A stretch of 64,000 nt of DNA from Sphingomonadaceae bacterium (GTDB lineage: Bacteria; Pseudomonadota; Alphaproteobacteria; Sphingomonadales; Sphingomonadaceae), in the NCBI GenBank assembly GCA_002863155.1, contig PKED01000051.1, positions 20,044 to 84,043 of the forward strand, in the 5' to 3' direction. Numbering within the stretch: position 1 is the stretch's first letter; the number at the start of each line of letters is the position of its first letter. The notes under the pieces were generated by a model that did not search any database, was not told the DNA's origin, and worked only from the letters and a program-made list of their open reading frames with translations. This document shows positions 63,862-64,000 of this stretch, in pieces. A program made the translations under genes and the position numbers.

Positions 63862-64000
63862 ATGCGAGAACATGAGGTGCGGCGGCAAGTTGTCAGCGAA
63901 ATGCATTTGCGTCGCTGGCCGCTGTTGCAACTGCCGGTCGCAGTGTTCCAGTGGGTGCTTGAGGTTGGGCCTGGCGAGCGTGAGGCGGAGCGCTCAGTCT
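63862..64000 (+). CDS. Possible DUF3422 family protein, N-terminus only
   Basis: The ATG at 63862, preceded by CAGGGAATGAGG, opens 46 codons to the window edge: MREHEVRRQVVSEMHLRRWP then LLQLPVAVFQWVLEVGP. The RxxxxEMHxRRWPxLxxP pattern resembles the start of DUF3422 proteins (membrane-linked, function unknown). Only a fragment is visible, so the family call is tentative. It is not in the ORF track because it is cut. Confidence 0.5.
   Translation, partial: MREHEVRRQVVSEMHLRRWPLLQLPVAVFQWVLEVGPGEREAERSV

Larger units (their letters stand above)
55571..64000. mobile_element. composite integrative island at tRNA-Gly (right end beyond window)
   Basis: The left edge is the duplicated tRNA 3' fragment with a tyrosine integrase 180 nt inside. 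Contents: Abi_2 protein, second integrase, lower-GC cargo, DUF6118, truncated traA and two small tra genes. GC falls visibly compared with the preceding 55 kb. The right boundary is not seen. Two integrases with different upstream repeats indicate nested or successive insertions. Confidence 0.75.

Overview
The window is GC-rich DNA from an alphaproteobacterium of the order Sphingomonadales, most likely Sphingomonas or a close relative. The evidence is gene content and layout: an rpoN-lptBAC cluster, a crtY-crtI-crtB carotenoid operon, a tsaD/gpsA block divergent from hemC-hemD plus a mitofilin-like gene, a DUF1674 (SDHAF4-type) gene, a Ti/rhizobial type of conjugation remnant, and many GTG/TTG starts with 4-nt stop/start overlaps.

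Positions 1-55500 look like ordinary chromosome. 1-4000: sigma-54 gene rpoN (cut by the window edge), LPS-export genes lptB, lptA, lptC and an RNase D-like exonuclease, all on the minus strand. 4000-8000: two-domain cold-shock protein, GNAT acetyltransferase, ATP-dependent DNA ligase, DUF6445-type oxygenase. 8000-10000: a small accessory pocket with two toxin-antitoxin operons, yefM-yoeB and parDE, around a membrane protein. 10000-17000: Cys-rich protein, thiC with a TPP riboswitch, a 731-aa protein with an internal duplication, MipA/OmpV, DUF2141 protein, sterol-desaturase-family protein. 17200-21500: crtY-crtI-LOG-crtB operon. 21500-30500: Atm1-type ABC exporter, pepsin-like retropepsin-type protein, RecQ, small phosphatase-like protein, second sterol-desaturase-family protein overlapping a GMC oxidoreductase. 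30500-36200: amtB and glnK behind a near-perfect sigma-54 promoter, flavin-type oxidase, TldD, small zinc and Tudor-like proteins, orphan ABC ATPase. 36200-55500: nadB, class-A-type serine hydrolase, polA, flippase, purH, heparinase-like, rpe, rsmB, gpsA, tsaD, hemC, hemD, mitofilin-like protein, DUF72.

At 55571 the chromosome gives way to an integrated island that runs to the window end. Its left edge is a 46-nt 3' fragment of tRNA-Gly(GCC), the expected duplicated attachment site. It is followed by a tyrosine integrase preceded by a perfect 14-bp inverted repeat, an Abi_2 (AbiD/AbiF-like) HEPN protein, a second tyrosine integrase with its own different repeat set, lower-GC cargo (membrane protein, PhyH dioxygenase), and a decayed conjugation module (DUF6118, the C-terminal end of TraA, two small Tra proteins). 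The island looks composite.

The most interesting unexplained signal lies just downstream of the Abi gene on the opposite strand: a consensus-like promoter (TTGACA plus a TATATA-type -10) driving a predicted RNA of about 50 nt made of a hairpin with GNRA loop and a U-rich terminator tail. It may be a small RNA partner of the HEPN protein. All calls are from reading the sequence and supplied ORFs; no searches were run.
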